Positions 52,788 to 61,673 of a DNA stretch of 64,000 bases are shown here, piece after piece. Every line of letters starts with the position of its first letter. Within the stretch, counting starts at the first letter, position 1. Origin of the DNA: Solirubrobacterales bacterium (GTDB taxonomy: Bacteria; Actinomycetota; Thermoleophilia; Solirubrobacterales; 70-9); contig JAMLGI010000007.1 in assembly GCA_023958085.1 (NCBI GenBank), forward strand, positions 62,001-126,000, in the 5' to 3' direction. A model generated the notes under the pieces. The model had not been told where the DNA came from, searched no databases, and saw nothing but the letters and a program-made list of their open reading frames with translations. The position numbers were made by a program, and so were the translations under genes.

Positions 52788-52972
52788 TGGCCAAGACGTC
52801 CCAGCGGGTGCGCCAGCAGCGCACCGCAAAGTTCAAGACCCGTGAATACAACCGGTGCCGCCGTTGTGGTCGCCCCCGTGCCTACTACCGCAAGTTCGGC
52901 ATCTGCCGGATCTGTCTGCGCGAGGCGGCCCACGAGGGCTACATCCCCGGCATGACGAAGTCGAGCTGGTAG
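52787..52972 (+). CDS. rpsZ: Ribosomal protein uS14, zinc type
   Basis: 61 residues. Both zinc pairs are present (CRRC and CRIC), so this is the short zinc-binding form and not the long zinc-free one. Confidence 0.95.
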   Translation: MAKTSQRVRQQRTAKFKTREYNRCRRCGRPRAYYRKFGICRICLREAAHEGYIPGMTKSSW

Positions 52973-52975
52973 ATC

Positions 52976-53371
52976 ATGCTTACCGATCCGATTGCCGACT
53001 ACCTGACCCGTCTCCGCAACGGCCTCAACTCGGGGCTGGACGCCGTCGAGATCCCGAGCTCGAAGCTGAAGCTCGAGATCTCGCGGATCCTGCAGGAGCA
53101 GGGCTACATCGCCGGCTACGAAAAGTCCGAGGCCGACGTGGGGGAGAAGATCACCCTGCGGCTCAAGTACACCCGGGATCACCAGCCGGTGATTACCGGT
53201 ATCGAACGGGTCTCGCGTCCCGGGCGGCGGCGTTACGTCACCCACAGCGAAGTCCCGCGGGTACAGGGTGGAACCGGCACCGCGATCGTCACCACCAGCC
53301 ACGGTGTGATGACCGGTCACGAGGCCAGGAAGGAAGGCGTCGGCGGCGAGGTTGTCGCGTACGTCTGGTGA
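52976..53371 (+). CDS. rpsH: Ribosomal protein uS8
   Basis: 131 residues. [16 protein letters not shown] and the C-terminal [11 protein letters not shown] are typical. In E. coli uS8 represses the spc operon; no target site is recognised here. Confidence 0.95.
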   Translation: MLTDPIADYLTRLRNGLNSGLDAVEIPSSKLKLEISRILQEQGYIAGYEKSEADVGEKITLRLKYTRDHQPVITGIERVSRPGRRRYVTHSEVPRVQGGTGTAIVTTSHGVMTGHEARKEGVGGEVVAYVW

Positions 53372-53381
53372 TGAGGAAGCA

Positions 53382-53915
53382 ATGAGCCGAATTGGAAGAA
53401 AACCGATCGAGATCCCGTCCGGGGTCGAGATCAAGTCAGAGTCCGGCCTGGTCCGGGTCAAGGGCCCGAAGGGTGAACTGACCCAGGAGATCGCGGCCGA
53501 GATGACGGTCAGGATCGAGGACGGCTCGGTCGCGGTCGAGCGTCCGACCGATCGTCCCAACCACCGCGCCCTCCACGGGCTCACCCGCAGCCTGATCGCC
53601 AACATGGTGGTCGGGGTGACCGAGGGCTACCAGAAGGTGCTCGAGATCCAGGGTGTCGGCTACCGCGCCCAGGCCAAGGGCAGGAACCTCGAACTGGCGG
53701 TCGGGTACTCCCACCCGGTCCAGATCGAGTGCCCCGACGGGATCGAGTTCGAGCTTCCCCAGCCGACCGAGATCATCGTCAGGGGGATCGACAAGCAGAA
53801 GGTCGGCCAGGTCGCGGCCAATATCCGCAAGAGCCGGCCGCCGGAGCCGTACAAGGGCAAGGGCATTCGTTACCGGGACGAGCGCGTCCTCAGGAAAGTT
53901 GGTAAGCGCGTATGA
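53382..53915 (+). CDS. rplF: Ribosomal protein uL6
   Basis: 177 residues from ATG 53382 ([17 protein letters not shown]). C-terminal signature [15 protein letters not shown]. Four bases overlap with rplR. Confidence 0.96.
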   Translation: MSRIGRKPIEIPSGVEIKSESGLVRVKGPKGELTQEIAAEMTVRIEDGSVAVERPTDRPNHRALHGLTRSLIANMVVGVTEGYQKVLEIQGVGYRAQAKGRNLELAVGYSHPVQIECPDGIEFELPQPTEIIVRGIDKQKVGQVAANIRKSRPPEPYKGKGIRYRDERVLRKVGKRV

Positions 53916-54265
53916 CTGTCATCACCAATCGTCAGCGCCGGCAGCGCCGCCGCTACCGGGTCCGGGCCAAGGTGTCCGGCACCTCCGAGCGTCCGCGGCT
54001 CTCGGTCTACCGGTCAAACCGGGGGATGTTCGCCCAGCTCATCGACGACGTCGACGGGCGCACCCTGGCCGCGGCCAACTGGACCGAGGCGGATCTGCGT
54101 GGCCTCGGCCGGACCGAACAGGCGAAGAAGGCCGGCGAACTGCTGGCCGAACGTGCAAAGAAGGCAGGCGTCGAGCGCTGTGTGTTCGACCGAAGCGGTT
54201 ACCGCTACCACGGCAGGGTCAAGGCCCTCGCCGAAGGTGCGAGAGAGGGTGGGCTGGAGTTCTGA
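53912..54265 (+). CDS. rplR: Ribosomal protein uL18
   Basis: 117 residues. [19 protein letters not shown] and [20 protein letters not shown]. Binds 5S rRNA together with uL5. Confidence 0.95.
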   Translation: MTVITNRQRRQRRRYRVRAKVSGTSERPRLSVYRSNRGMFAQLIDDVDGRTLAAANWTEADLRGLGRTEQAKKAGELLAERAKKAGVERCVFDRSGYRYHGRVKALAEGAREGGLEF

Positions 54266-54308
54266 TGCCCCGCGCATCGATCGGACTTCGCTACGGTGAG
54301 CAGCTGAA

Positions 54309-55328
54309 ATGAAAGGCATGGATACAGCCCGCGTCGAGATGGTCAGTCCCAAGGGGCTCGACCTTCAGGAGCGCGTGATCGAGATCAACCGTGTGGCCAA
54401 GGTGGTCAAGGGCGGTCGTCGCTTCTCGTTCACCGCCCTCGTCGCAGTAGGAGATGAAGAGTCGGTAGTCGGGATCGGCTACGGCAAGGCCCGCGAGGTT
54501 CCGCTGGCAATTCAGAAAGCGGTCGACAACGCCCGCAAGAATCTGGTTCGCATCCCCAAGTACGGGGACACGATCACCCACCGGATCATCGGTCGCTTCG
54601 GCGCCGGACATGTGGTCCTCAGGCCGGCCAGCCCCGGTACCGGCGTGATCGCCGGTGGCGGCGTGCGTGCCGTGCTCGAGCTGGGCGGGGTTCGCGACAT
54701 CCTGACCAAGTCGATCGGCACCCAGAATCCGATCAACCTGGTCAAGGCGACCATGGACGGGATCGTCCGGCTGCGGCGTCCGGAAGAGGTCGCGGAGCTG
54801 CGTGGTCTCAGCGTGACCGAGGTGCTCGGGATCTACCCGGAGGACAAGGCTGACGAGGCTGGTGAGGCGGGGTCCGTGGCGGACTCCGACGGCGGGCTAT
54901 CGTCGGTGTCCGCTGACGCGGACTCCTCCTCACCCGGAGTTCCGTCGGAGTCCACCACGGACCCCGCTGCGGACGCCTCTGCCGAGTCCCCCGCCGAGGA
55001 TGCTCCGGTGGAAGAGCCCGCTGGGGATTCCGCTGAAACCCCGGTGGCTGTGGCTGAAGTGAAGGACGAGACTCCCGCCGATATCGAGGCGATCGAGGAG
55101 AAGGCGGCCGAAGAGTCGGCTGACACCCCCGCTCCCGAAGCCAGCGAGCCGGCCGCTTCCGAGGTCGAGGCCGAGGTCGCTGCTGACGAGAAGGCCGCTG
55201 TGGCGGAGTCCGTGGAGGACTCCGACGGCGGGCTATCGTCCGAGTCTGCTGACGCAGACTCGTCCTCACCCGGAGTTCCGTCGGAGCCCACCACGGACTC
55301 CGCTGCTGAAGCTGAGGAGGAGTCGTGA
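54309..55328 (+). CDS. rpsE: Ribosomal protein uS5 with long acidic tail
   Basis: 339 residues, about twice the usual ~165-200. The uS5 core ends near residue 178 ([46 protein letters not shown]). Residues ~180-339 are acidic and rich in Ala, Glu, Ser, Pro and Asp. The tail holds two copies of a ~30-residue segment (DSDGGLSS...[12 protein letters not shown]) encoded by 89-nt palindromic DNA elements at 54873-54961 and 55209-55297. uS5 works in decoding and mRNA unwinding; a tail of this size would reach outside the body of the subunit. It overlaps rpmD (TGATG). Confidence 0.95.
   Translation: MKGMDTARVEMVSPKGLDLQERVIEINRVAKVVKGGRRFSFTALVAVGDEESVVGIGYGKAREVPLAIQKAVDNARKNLVRIPKYGDTITHRIIGRFGAGHVVLRPASPGTGVIAGGGVRAVLELGGVRDILTKSIGTQNPINLVKATMDGIVRLRRPEEVAELRGLSVTEVLGIYPEDKADEAGEAGSVADSDGGLSSVSADADSSSPGVPSESTTDPAADASAESPAEDAPVEEPAGDSAETPVAVAEVKDETPADIEAIEEKAAEESADTPAPEASEPAASEVEAEVAADEKAAVAESVEDSDGGLSSESADADSSSPGVPSEPTTDSAAEAEEES
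54873..54961 (+). repeat. Palindromic element in rpsE, copy 1
   Basis: 89 bases. Outer arms 54873-54892 and 54942-54961 pair at 19 of 20 positions. An inner hairpin GTCCGC-TGAC-GCGGAC lies at 54908-54923. 82 of 89 bases match copy 2. Confidence 0.85.
55209..55297 (+). repeat. Palindromic element in rpsE, copy 2
   Basis: 89 bases, 336 bases after copy 1. Outer arms pair at 18 of 20 positions. The inner hairpin is CGAGTCTGC-TGAC-GCAGACTCG (55241-55262): where copy 1 has a C-G pair this has T-A, so pairing is kept. Confidence 0.85.
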
Positions 55329-55507
55329 TGGGTCGCCTTACAATCACCCAGACCCGCTCGCCGATCAACACCAACCCGAGCCAGCGCAAGACCCTTGAAG
55401 CCCTCGGCCTGGGCAAACTGGGCCGCTCGGTCCAGCTTGAGGAGTCGCCCCAGCTGAAGGGCCAGATCCGCGTGGTCGAACACCTGGTCAAGGTCGAGGA
55501 GGCCTGA
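55328..55507 (+). CDS. rpmD: Ribosomal protein uL30
   Basis: 59 residues from ATG 55328 (GTG 55325 possible). ITQTRSPINTNPSQRKTLEA, LGLGKLGRSV and VEHLVKVEE are typical. Confidence 0.94.
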   Translation: MGRLTITQTRSPINTNPSQRKTLEALGLGKLGRSVQLEESPQLKGQIRVVEHLVKVEEA

Positions 55508-55508
55508 T

Positions 55509-56012
55509 ATGGCGAAAGAAAGCGAAAGCCGCGCCGACGAGATCGGCCTGCACAACCTCAGCCCGAAGCCGGGTTCACGCCGCCCGCGGAAGCGGATCGG
55601 ACGCGGACCGGGATCCGGAACCGGCAAGACCGCCGGCCGGGGGCACAAGGGCCAGAAGGCCCGCTCCGGGGCCCGGGACAAGGTCGGCCACGAGGGTGGC
55701 CAGACCCCGATCCAGATGCGGATGCGCAAGCTGCGCGGCCCGCACATGAAGAAGTCGATGCCGTTCGAGAACTTCCGGACCCACACCCAGCCGGTCAACC
55801 TGGCCGACCTCGAGGAACGCTTCGAGGCCGGCGCCGAGGTGACCCCCGAGAGCCTCAAGGCGGTTGGCCTGGCCACCCGCAGGCACCCGGTCAAGGTGCT
55901 GGCCCGCGGTGAGATCACCAAGAATCTGACCGTCAAGGCGCACGGCTTCTCGGCTTCGGCCAAAGAGAAGATCGAGGCCGCCGGAGGCAGCTGCGAGCTG
56001 ATCGAGGACTGA
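55509..56012 (+). CDS. rplO: Ribosomal protein uL15
   Basis: 167 residues. The N-terminal basic part RKRIGRGPGSGTGKTAGRGH is the family signature. Its stop overlaps the secY start. Confidence 0.95.
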   Translation: MAKESESRADEIGLHNLSPKPGSRRPRKRIGRGPGSGTGKTAGRGHKGQKARSGARDKVGHEGGQTPIQMRMRKLRGPHMKKSMPFENFRTHTQPVNLADLEERFEAGAEVTPESLKAVGLATRRHPVKVLARGEITKNLTVKAHGFSASAKEKIEAAGGSCELIED

Positions 56013-57280
56013 TGCTCGCGACGATCGCCAAGGCATTTTCCGTACCGGAGATTCGCAAGAAGCTCCTGTTCGTCTGCGCCATGCTGGCGCTGTATCGCCT
56101 CGGGGCGTACATCCCCTCCCCGGGGATCGATGTCCAGGCGGTCAAGGAACTCGAGGATCAGCTCACCGGATCGAACATCCTCGGCTTCCTCAACCTGTTT
56201 TCCGGGGGCAGCCTCTCCCGGCTCTCCCTGTTCGCGCTCGGGATCATGCCGTACATCACGGCCTCGATCATCCTGCAGCTGCTGACCGTGGTGGTGCCCT
56301 CGCTGGAGCGGCTCCAGAAGGAGGGCGAGGTCGGCCAGCAGAAGATCACCCAGTACACCCGTTACCTCACGGTCGCCCTTGCGGCGATGCAGTCCTTCGC
56401 CTACGTCTTCCTCTTCAACTCGATGTCGACCGGGTCGACCAGCGTGGTCAAGGGCATGAACCCGGCCAACATCCTGCTGATCGTGATCTGCCTGACCGCT
56501 GGCACCACCCTGCTGATGTGGCTGGGCGAGTTGATCACCCAGCGCGGGATCGGTAACGGCATCTCGCTGCTGATCTTCGCCTCGATCGTCTCCGGGGTAC
56601 TGCCCGGAGTCCAGACCTGGTGGAACAACCCGGACCAGGTGTTCGTGGTGATCCTGCCGTTCATCGTGATCGCGGTGGTGGTCGCGGTGGTCTTCATCCA
56701 GGAAGGCCAGCGACGGATCCCGGTCCAGTACGCCAAGCGGGTGGTCGGCCGCAAGATGACCCAGGGCGGCACCACCTACCTGCCGCTGCGGGTGAACATG
56801 GCCGGCGTGATCCCGGTGATCTTCGCCGCCTCGATCATGGCGATGCCGGCGACCATCGCCCAGTTGATCAATACGCCGATGATGGCCGATGTCTCCGCCT
56901 TCCTCTCGCCCAGCGGATGGGCCTACCTGGTCGGCGAAGCCTTCTTCATCATCGTCTTCACCTACTTCTACACCGCGGTCACCTTCAATCCGGTGGACCA
57001 GGCCGACAACCTGAAGAAGCACGGCGGGTTCATTCCCGGGGTGCGTCCGGGCAGACCGACCGCCGAGTATCTCGACCGGGTGCTCTCCCGACTCACCTTC
57101 CCCGGTGCGGTCTATCTGGCCCTGGTGGTTGCGGCCCCGACGATTCTCTTCAACAACATCGGTGGCGGCTTCTTCTTCGGTGGTGTCTCGGTGCTGATCG
57201 TGGTCGGCGTCGCGCTCGACACCGTGAAGCAGCTCGAGGCCCAGCTGATGATGCGCAACTACGAGGGCTTCCTCAAGTAG
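56012..57280 (+). CDS. secY: Preprotein translocase subunit SecY
   Basis: 422 residues with about ten membrane helices. Conserved stretches: YRLGAYIPSPGID, FALGIMPYITASIILQLL (plug region), GIGNGISLLIF, and the cytosolic loop GFIPGVRPGRPTAEYL. Forms the Sec channel with SecE (21594). Its place after rplO is the standard one. Confidence 0.97.
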   Translation: MLATIAKAFSVPEIRKKLLFVCAMLALYRLGAYIPSPGIDVQAVKELEDQLTGSNILGFLNLFSGGSLSRLSLFALGIMPYITASIILQLLTVVVPSLERLQKEGEVGQQKITQYTRYLTVALAAMQSFAYVFLFNSMSTGSTSVVKGMNPANILLIVICLTAGTTLLMWLGELITQRGIGNGISLLIFASIVSGVLPGVQTWWNNPDQVFVVILPFIVIAVVVAVVFIQEGQRRIPVQYAKRVVGRKMTQGGTTYLPLRVNMAGVIPVIFAASIMAMPATIAQLINTPMMADVSAFLSPSGWAYLVGEAFFIIVFTYFYTAVTFNPVDQADNLKKHGGFIPGVRPGRPTAEYLDRVLSRLTFPGAVYLALVVAAPTILFNNIGGGFFFGGVSVLIVVGVALDTVKQLEAQLMMRNYEGFLK

Positions 57281-57290
57281 GGGATCGGCC

Positions 57291-57965
57291 ATGCCCGACC
57301 TCAACCTCATTCTGCTGGGGCCTCCCGGCAGCGGCAAGGGAACCCAGGGCGAACGCCTTGAGCAGGATCTCGAACTGCCCTACTACGCCACCGGGGACAT
57401 CCTCCGGGCGGCGGTCAAGGAGGGCACCGGGGTCGGGCTTGAAGCCAAGTCCTACATGGACCGGGGCGACCTGGTCCCGGACGAGGTGATCATCGGGGTG
57501 ATCGCCGAACGGCTCGATGACCGTGAGGCCGACGACGGCTTCATCCTCGACGGCTTTCCCCGGACGGTTCCCCAGGCCGAGGCGCTCGACGCCAAGCTGG
57601 TCGAGCTCGGCCGTCAGCTCACCGCGGTGATCCTGATCGACGTCGACGACGAGAGCATCGTCCACCGGCTCGGCGGTCGGCGGGTCTGCGAAGCGAAGGA
57701 TCACGTCTACCACGTCGAGTTCAGCCCTCCGGTCGAGGACGGCATCTGTGACATCGACGGTTCGGCGCTCTATATCCGGGACGACGACAAGCCCGAGACG
57801 ATCCGGCACCGGCTCGATCAGTACAACGAGAAGACCGCCCCGCTGATCGACTACTACCGGAAGCAGGCCCTGCTCAACCGGGTCGACGGCGCCACCGATC
57901 CCGATGAGGTCGGTGAAGCGATCCGCACGCTGCTCTCCACCCTGAGCCTCGAGCAGGACTCGTGA
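57291..57965 (+). CDS. adk: Adenylate kinase
   Basis: 224 residues. P-loop GPPGSGKGTQ and GFPRTVPQAEAL are clear; it interconverts AMP + ATP and 2 ADP. The long LID domain is present, but its zinc site is incomplete: of the usual C-C-C-C/D set, CEAKDH has lost the second cysteine, while CDID keeps C and D. The LID may be held by hydrogen bonds as in zinc-free forms. It follows secY by ten bases. Confidence 0.96.
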   Translation: MPDLNLILLGPPGSGKGTQGERLEQDLELPYYATGDILRAAVKEGTGVGLEAKSYMDRGDLVPDEVIIGVIAERLDDREADDGFILDGFPRTVPQAEALDAKLVELGRQLTAVILIDVDDESIVHRLGGRRVCEAKDHVYHVEFSPPVEDGICDIDGSALYIRDDDKPETIRHRLDQYNEKTAPLIDYYRKQALLNRVDGATDPDEVGEAIRTLLSTLSLEQDS

Positions 57966-58014
57966 ACCGACGGCCTGCTTTCGCGGGTCGAGGCGGTTCG
58001 GGGAATCCGACCCG

Positions 58015-58767
58015 ATGATCATTCGCAAGACCCCCGAGCAGATCGAGCAGATGGCCGCGGCCGGTCGGCTCCACGCCCGCTGCATGAAGGTGGTCGAGAA
58101 CAAGATTCGTCCCGGAGTCACCACGCGAGAACTGGACGAGGCCGCGGAGAAGTTCATCCGCTCCCAGGGTGGGGTTCCCACCTTCAAGGGGTATCGCGGT
58201 TTCCCCGGCTCGATCTGCGCCTCGCCGAACTCGATGGTGGTCCACGGCATCCCCGGCCCGCAGAAACTGGAGCGGGGCGACATCATCAGCGTCGACATCG
58301 GGGTAACCCTCGGCGGCTGGGTGGCCGATGCGGCCTCGACCTTCCCGGTCGGGCCGATCGACCCGGAAACGCAGCGACTGCTCGATGTCACCCACGAGTC
58401 CCTGAAGCTCGGCGCGGCCCAGATGATCCCCGGCAACCGGGTGGGGGACGTCTCCCATGCGGTCCAGCAGCACGTGGAGGAGGCCGGTTTTTCGGTGATT
58501 CGCAGCCTGGTCGGGCACGGCGTCGGCCAGGCGATGCACGAGGAACCGCAGATTCCCAACTACGGCACCCCCGGCCGCGGCCCGGTGATCGAGGAAGGCA
58601 TGGTCTTCGCGATCGAGCCGATGGTCAACATCGGCGGTCCCGAGGTCTACATGGACGACGACGGCTGGTCGGTCTTCTCCACCGACAACTCAATGGCCGC
58701 CCACTTCGAGTACACGGTAGCCGCCACCGCCACCGGCCCCCGAATCCTCACCCCCTGGGACCAATAG
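58015..58767 (+). CDS. map: Methionine aminopeptidase, type I
   Basis: 250 residues. The metal-binding residues are seen in ISVDIGVTLGGWVADAAST (two Asp), GHGVGQAMHEEP (His), and the Glu residues in FAIEPMVNIG and SMAAHFEYTV. It removes the initiator methionine from new proteins. It follows adk, as in most bacteria. Confidence 0.96.
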   Translation: MIIRKTPEQIEQMAAAGRLHARCMKVVENKIRPGVTTRELDEAAEKFIRSQGGVPTFKGYRGFPGSICASPNSMVVHGIPGPQKLERGDIISVDIGVTLGGWVADAASTFPVGPIDPETQRLLDVTHESLKLGAAQMIPGNRVGDVSHAVQQHVEEAGFSVIRSLVGHGVGQAMHEEPQIPNYGTPGRGPVIEEGMVFAIEPMVNIGGPEVYMDDDGWSVFSTDNSMAAHFEYTVAATATGPRILTPWDQ

Positions 58768-58948
58768 TACCCGACCAGCCACCAGCACCGAGGGAAGGTC
58801 TTTCAGCCGAACAGGCGGAGAAGGCTCCCGTCGAACGTCCCCAGTGCGGTTGTTGGCTTCCTGGCGTTACGAGAACCTGCCGGGCGATGCAGTAGGCTCC
58901 CGCGGAAGCGGCGGTACCCGTCGCAGACAATCACATAGGAGATGCAAG

Positions 58949-59413
58949 ATGCATACAGCAGTAGGGGGAGTACCAGTCGACACTTCGATGGTGAAGCGGT
59001 CGCTGCTGATTATCGGCCTGCTCGCCGCGTTCATGATGGCGTTCAGTGCCTTTGCCCCGTCGACCGGAGTCAAGGTCGCCGGAGTGACGGTAGCCAAGAC
59101 GGATTCGGCGGAGGCGTTCCAGGCCGGCGTAGACACCAGGAACGGTCGGGCGTGGATCAAGACATCCGTTCGGGAAATAGTCGTGTACGGCGCGTCAGCA
59201 GTCATTGCGGGCAAGTTGTGTGGTGGGGCGGCTAGGGTCCCGTACGTTGGAATTGTTCTTGGATTGGCGTGTACCAAAGCAGTCGGCGCTGCCCTGGTCA
59301 GGGTTGGAAACGACCTCTACCGGAGATATCGAGGTCGCAACATCGGTATCTGGGCCGAACTCGGTCGCTGCAGTAGCGGGAAGACACGTTCACTCTGCAT
59401 GGGGACTTACTAG
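58949..59413 (+). CDS. Orphan exported protein at the usual infA position
   Basis: 154 residues from ATG 58949, which follows TAGGAG closely. A hydrophobic signal (SLLIIGLLAAFMMAFSAFA) is followed by ~40 polar residues. A Gly/Ala-rich, partly hydrophobic stretch comes next (VIAGKLCGGAARVPYVGIVL, LACTKAVGAALV), then a basic end with two more cysteines (GRCSSGKTRSLCMGTY). No family is recognised. The four cysteines could form two disulfides outside the cell. The Gly/Ala-rich hydrophobic core recalls bacteriocin-like peptides, but this is only a resemblance. Codon use is less GC-biased than in its neighbours. It sits where infA is normally found. Confidence 0.6.
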   Translation: MHTAVGGVPVDTSMVKRSLLIIGLLAAFMMAFSAFAPSTGVKVAGVTVAKTDSAEAFQAGVDTRNGRAWIKTSVREIVVYGASAVIAGKLCGGAARVPYVGIVLGLACTKAVGAALVRVGNDLYRRYRGRNIGIWAELGRCSSGKTRSLCMGTY

Positions 59414-59747
59414 CGGCGTTCGAGTCCACCCCGTTTGAAAGTCACGGGGTGGACTTGAACCAAAGGTTGGCCGTCGTCCCATGGGACGACGGCCAGCTCC
59501 AGAACCCACACCGGTAGAACACCGTGTGGCACCCTTTTCGACCGGCCAAAGCGGTGCACTTCTCTGGACCCAAGAGTCCAGGTTCGATGGTGGCGGGTCG
59601 AGGAGTGTGCAGCGGTTGAGGCGCGAGCGGCCGCGAGAGAGCGGTCGGTGCTATTGTTTCCGGTCGGCCGAATAGGCCATTTTTTCACGCCCGTGGCCCG
59701 TTTACTGGGGCTCTCGGGAGATCTCTTTCCAAAGGAACTTGAGGACG
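59414..59747. other. Gene-free region with a row of hairpins
   Basis: Hairpin 1 (59424-59454): GTCCACCCCGT/ACGGGGTGGAC. Hairpin 2 (59468-59495): a perfect 28-base palindrome centred on CCCATGGG. Hairpin 3 (about 59507-59530): CCACA..CGGT/ACCG.TGTGG. Hairpin 4 (about 59571-59590): CTGGAC/GTCCAG. Next comes a possible -10 box TATTGT (59652-59657) and a GGCC/GGCC stem followed by six T. No infA or other ORF was found here. The region probably ends the upstream gene and starts the rpmJ operon. Confidence 0.55.
59424..59454 (+). terminator. Terminator after the orphan gene
   Basis: An 11-bp GC-rich stem (GTCCACCCCGT/ACGGGGTGGAC) eleven bases after the stop codon. Confidence 0.6.
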
Positions 59748-59861
59748 ATGAAAGTCCGAGCCTCGGTAAAACCGATGTGTGAGAAGTGCAAGATCATCCG
59801 CCGGCGCGGGCGCGTGCTGGTGATCTGCGAGAACCCGCGACACAAGCAGAGGCAGGGTTAG
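59748..59861 (+). CDS. rpmJ: Ribosomal protein bL36
   Basis: 37 residues ([20 protein letters not shown] at the start). The zinc set C-C-C-H is intact. ACTTGAGGACG precedes ATG 59748. Heads the alpha operon here because infA is missing. Confidence 0.95.
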   Translation: MKVRASVKPMCEKCKIIRRRGRVLVICENPRHKQRQG

Positions 59862-59864
59862 TAA

Positions 59865-60242
59865 ATGGCGCGTATCGCCGGGGTGAACATCCCCCTGAAC
59901 AAGCGGGCCGAGGTCGGCCTGACCTACGTTTACGGGATCGGTCCTTCGACCGCCCGGAAGCTCCTGGCCGAGGTCGAGGTTGACCCGAACACCCCGGTCA
60001 AGGATCTGACCGAGGACGAGGTGATCCGGCTGCGTACCGCGGTCGAAGACCTCGACGTCGAGGGTGATCTGCGCCGGGAGCGCTCGCAGAACGTGAAGCG
60101 TCTGATGGAGATCGGCTCCTACCGCGGTCTGCGCCACCGGCGCGGCCTTCCGGTTCGGGGTCAGCGCACCAAGACCAACGCCCGTGGTCGCAAGGGCCCC
60201 CGGCGAATGAGCATCGCCGGCAAGAAGAAGCCCGCCAAGTAA
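59865..60242 (+). CDS. rpsM: Ribosomal protein uS13
   Basis: 125 residues. [20 protein letters not shown] and [20 protein letters not shown] are typical. Contacts the P-site tRNA and uL5 across the subunit bridge. Confidence 0.96.
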   Translation: MARIAGVNIPLNKRAEVGLTYVYGIGPSTARKLLAEVEVDPNTPVKDLTEDEVIRLRTAVEDLDVEGDLRRERSQNVKRLMEIGSYRGLRHRRGLPVRGQRTKTNARGRKGPRRMSIAGKKKPAK

Positions 60243-60260
60243 GGAATCTGAGACCAAGTC

Positions 60261-60659
60261 ATGGCAGCCAACAAGCAGTCCAAGTCCCGCCCGCGCCGTC
60301 GCGTCCGCAAGAACATCGCGGTCGGCCAGGCACACATCAAGACCTCGTTCAACAACACGATCGTCACCCTGACCGACCCCGAAGGCAACGTGATCGCCTG
60401 GGAGTCCGCCGGCAGCGCCGGTTTCAAGGGTTCGCGGAAGTCGACCCCGTTCGCCGCCCAGGTGACCGCCGACGCCGCCGCCCGGAAGGGCATCGAGCAC
60501 GGTCTTCAGAAGGTCGAGGTCTTCGCCCGGGGCGCCGGCTCCGGCAAGGACACCGCGGTCCGTTCGCTACAGGCCGCCGGGCTTGAAGTGACCAGCGTCA
60601 AAGACGTCACTCCGCAGGCGCACAACGGCTGCCGTCCGCGCAAGCGCCGTCGGGTCTGA
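60261..60659 (+). CDS. rpsK: Ribosomal protein uS11
   Basis: 132 residues. [20 protein letters not shown] and the C-terminal [16 protein letters not shown] are typical. In most bacteria rpsD follows; here rpoA comes next after 39 bases. Confidence 0.96.
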   Translation: MAANKQSKSRPRRRVRKNIAVGQAHIKTSFNNTIVTLTDPEGNVIAWESAGSAGFKGSRKSTPFAAQVTADAAARKGIEHGLQKVEVFARGAGSGKDTAVRSLQAAGLEVTSVKDVTPQAHNGCRPRKRRRV

Positions 60660-60698
60660 TCGATCCGCCCCCTCCCCAATCGAGACGAGAAGGATCCA

Positions 60699-61661
60699 AT
60701 GAGCACTGATTTCCAGGTACCGAGCATCTCCTCCCAGAAGACCGACGAGCGGAAGGGATCGTTCACGATCGAGCCCCTCGACAAGGGCTTTGGCTACACC
60801 TTCGGTTCCAGCCTCCGCCGGGTACTGCTCGGCTCGCTCTCCGGCGCGGCGATCACCAGCGTCCGGATCGAGGGCGTTTCACACGAGTTCTCGAACATCG
60901 CCGGGGTCAAGGAGGACGTCACCGACATCATCCTGAACCTCAAGGAACTGGTCATCCGGATGGATACCGAGGCCGATGCGGTCGAGGCTCCGATCGTGGT
61001 GACCGGCCCGGGCGACGTCACCGCCGCCGACATCGACCTTCCGGCCGGGGTCGAGATCCTCAATCCCGAGGCTCCGATCGCCACCCTCGAGAAGAAGACC
61101 CGCCTCGAGCTTTACGTGACCATCGGCCGCGGCCGGGGGTACCGTCCCTCGGAGGAGAACAAGGATGACGACCAGCCGATCGGCGTGATTCCGATCGACT
61201 CGATCTTCTCGCCGATCCGGAGGGCCTCGTACACGGTCGAGGCAGCCCGCGTCGGTCAGCGCACCGACTTCGACCGGCTGACCCTGGACCTCGAAACCGA
61301 CGGTTCGATCGAGCCCAGCGCGGCGCTTCGCGAAGCCTCCGAGATCCTGATCAAGAGCCTCGCGATCTTCTCCGACCCCGACCGGGTCGAGGAACTGACC
61401 GCCCGCGATCCGGCTGTCGCCGAGGTCGAGGCCGGTGACGCGGCCTTTATCGGCACCCCGGACGACGACATCCTGATCGACGAGCTCGAGCTTTCGGTTC
61501 GATCCTTCAACTGCCTCAAGCGGGCCGGGGTCGAGACGATCGGCGAGCTGCTCGCCAAATCCGAGTCCGAGCTCGGCGCGATCCCGAACTTCGGGCAGAA
61601 GTCGATCGAGGAAGTAATCGAGACCCTGCAGAGCCGCGGCCACCAGCTGCGCCAGGACTGA
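60699..61661 (+). CDS. rpoA: RNA polymerase alpha subunit
   Basis: 320 residues. N-terminal assembly domain (GFGYTFGSSLRRVLLGSLSG) and C-terminal domain that binds UP elements and activators (LSVRSFNCLKRAGVETIGEL, NFGQKSIEEV). A short flexible linker separates them. Confidence 0.97.
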   Translation: MSTDFQVPSISSQKTDERKGSFTIEPLDKGFGYTFGSSLRRVLLGSLSGAAITSVRIEGVSHEFSNIAGVKEDVTDIILNLKELVIRMDTEADAVEAPIVVTGPGDVTAADIDLPAGVEILNPEAPIATLEKKTRLELYVTIGRGRGYRPSEENKDDDQPIGVIPIDSIFSPIRRASYTVEAARVGQRTDFDRLTLDLETDGSIEPSAALREASEILIKSLAIFSDPDRVEELTARDPAVAEVEAGDAAFIGTPDDDILIDELELSVRSFNCLKRAGVETIGELLAKSESELGAIPNFGQKSIEEVIETLQSRGHQLRQD

Positions 61662-61673
61662 CCAGGAGAGGCA

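Noticed and set aside
59560-59620. A tRNA-like fold around AGTCCAGGTTCGATGG
   Set aside because: The T arm does not pair (CCAGG against GTGGC) and no acceptor stem can be formed.
59414-59747. infA (IF-1) hidden in the gap before rpmJ
   Set aside because: No frame of about 72 codons with IF-1 motifs exists on either strand.
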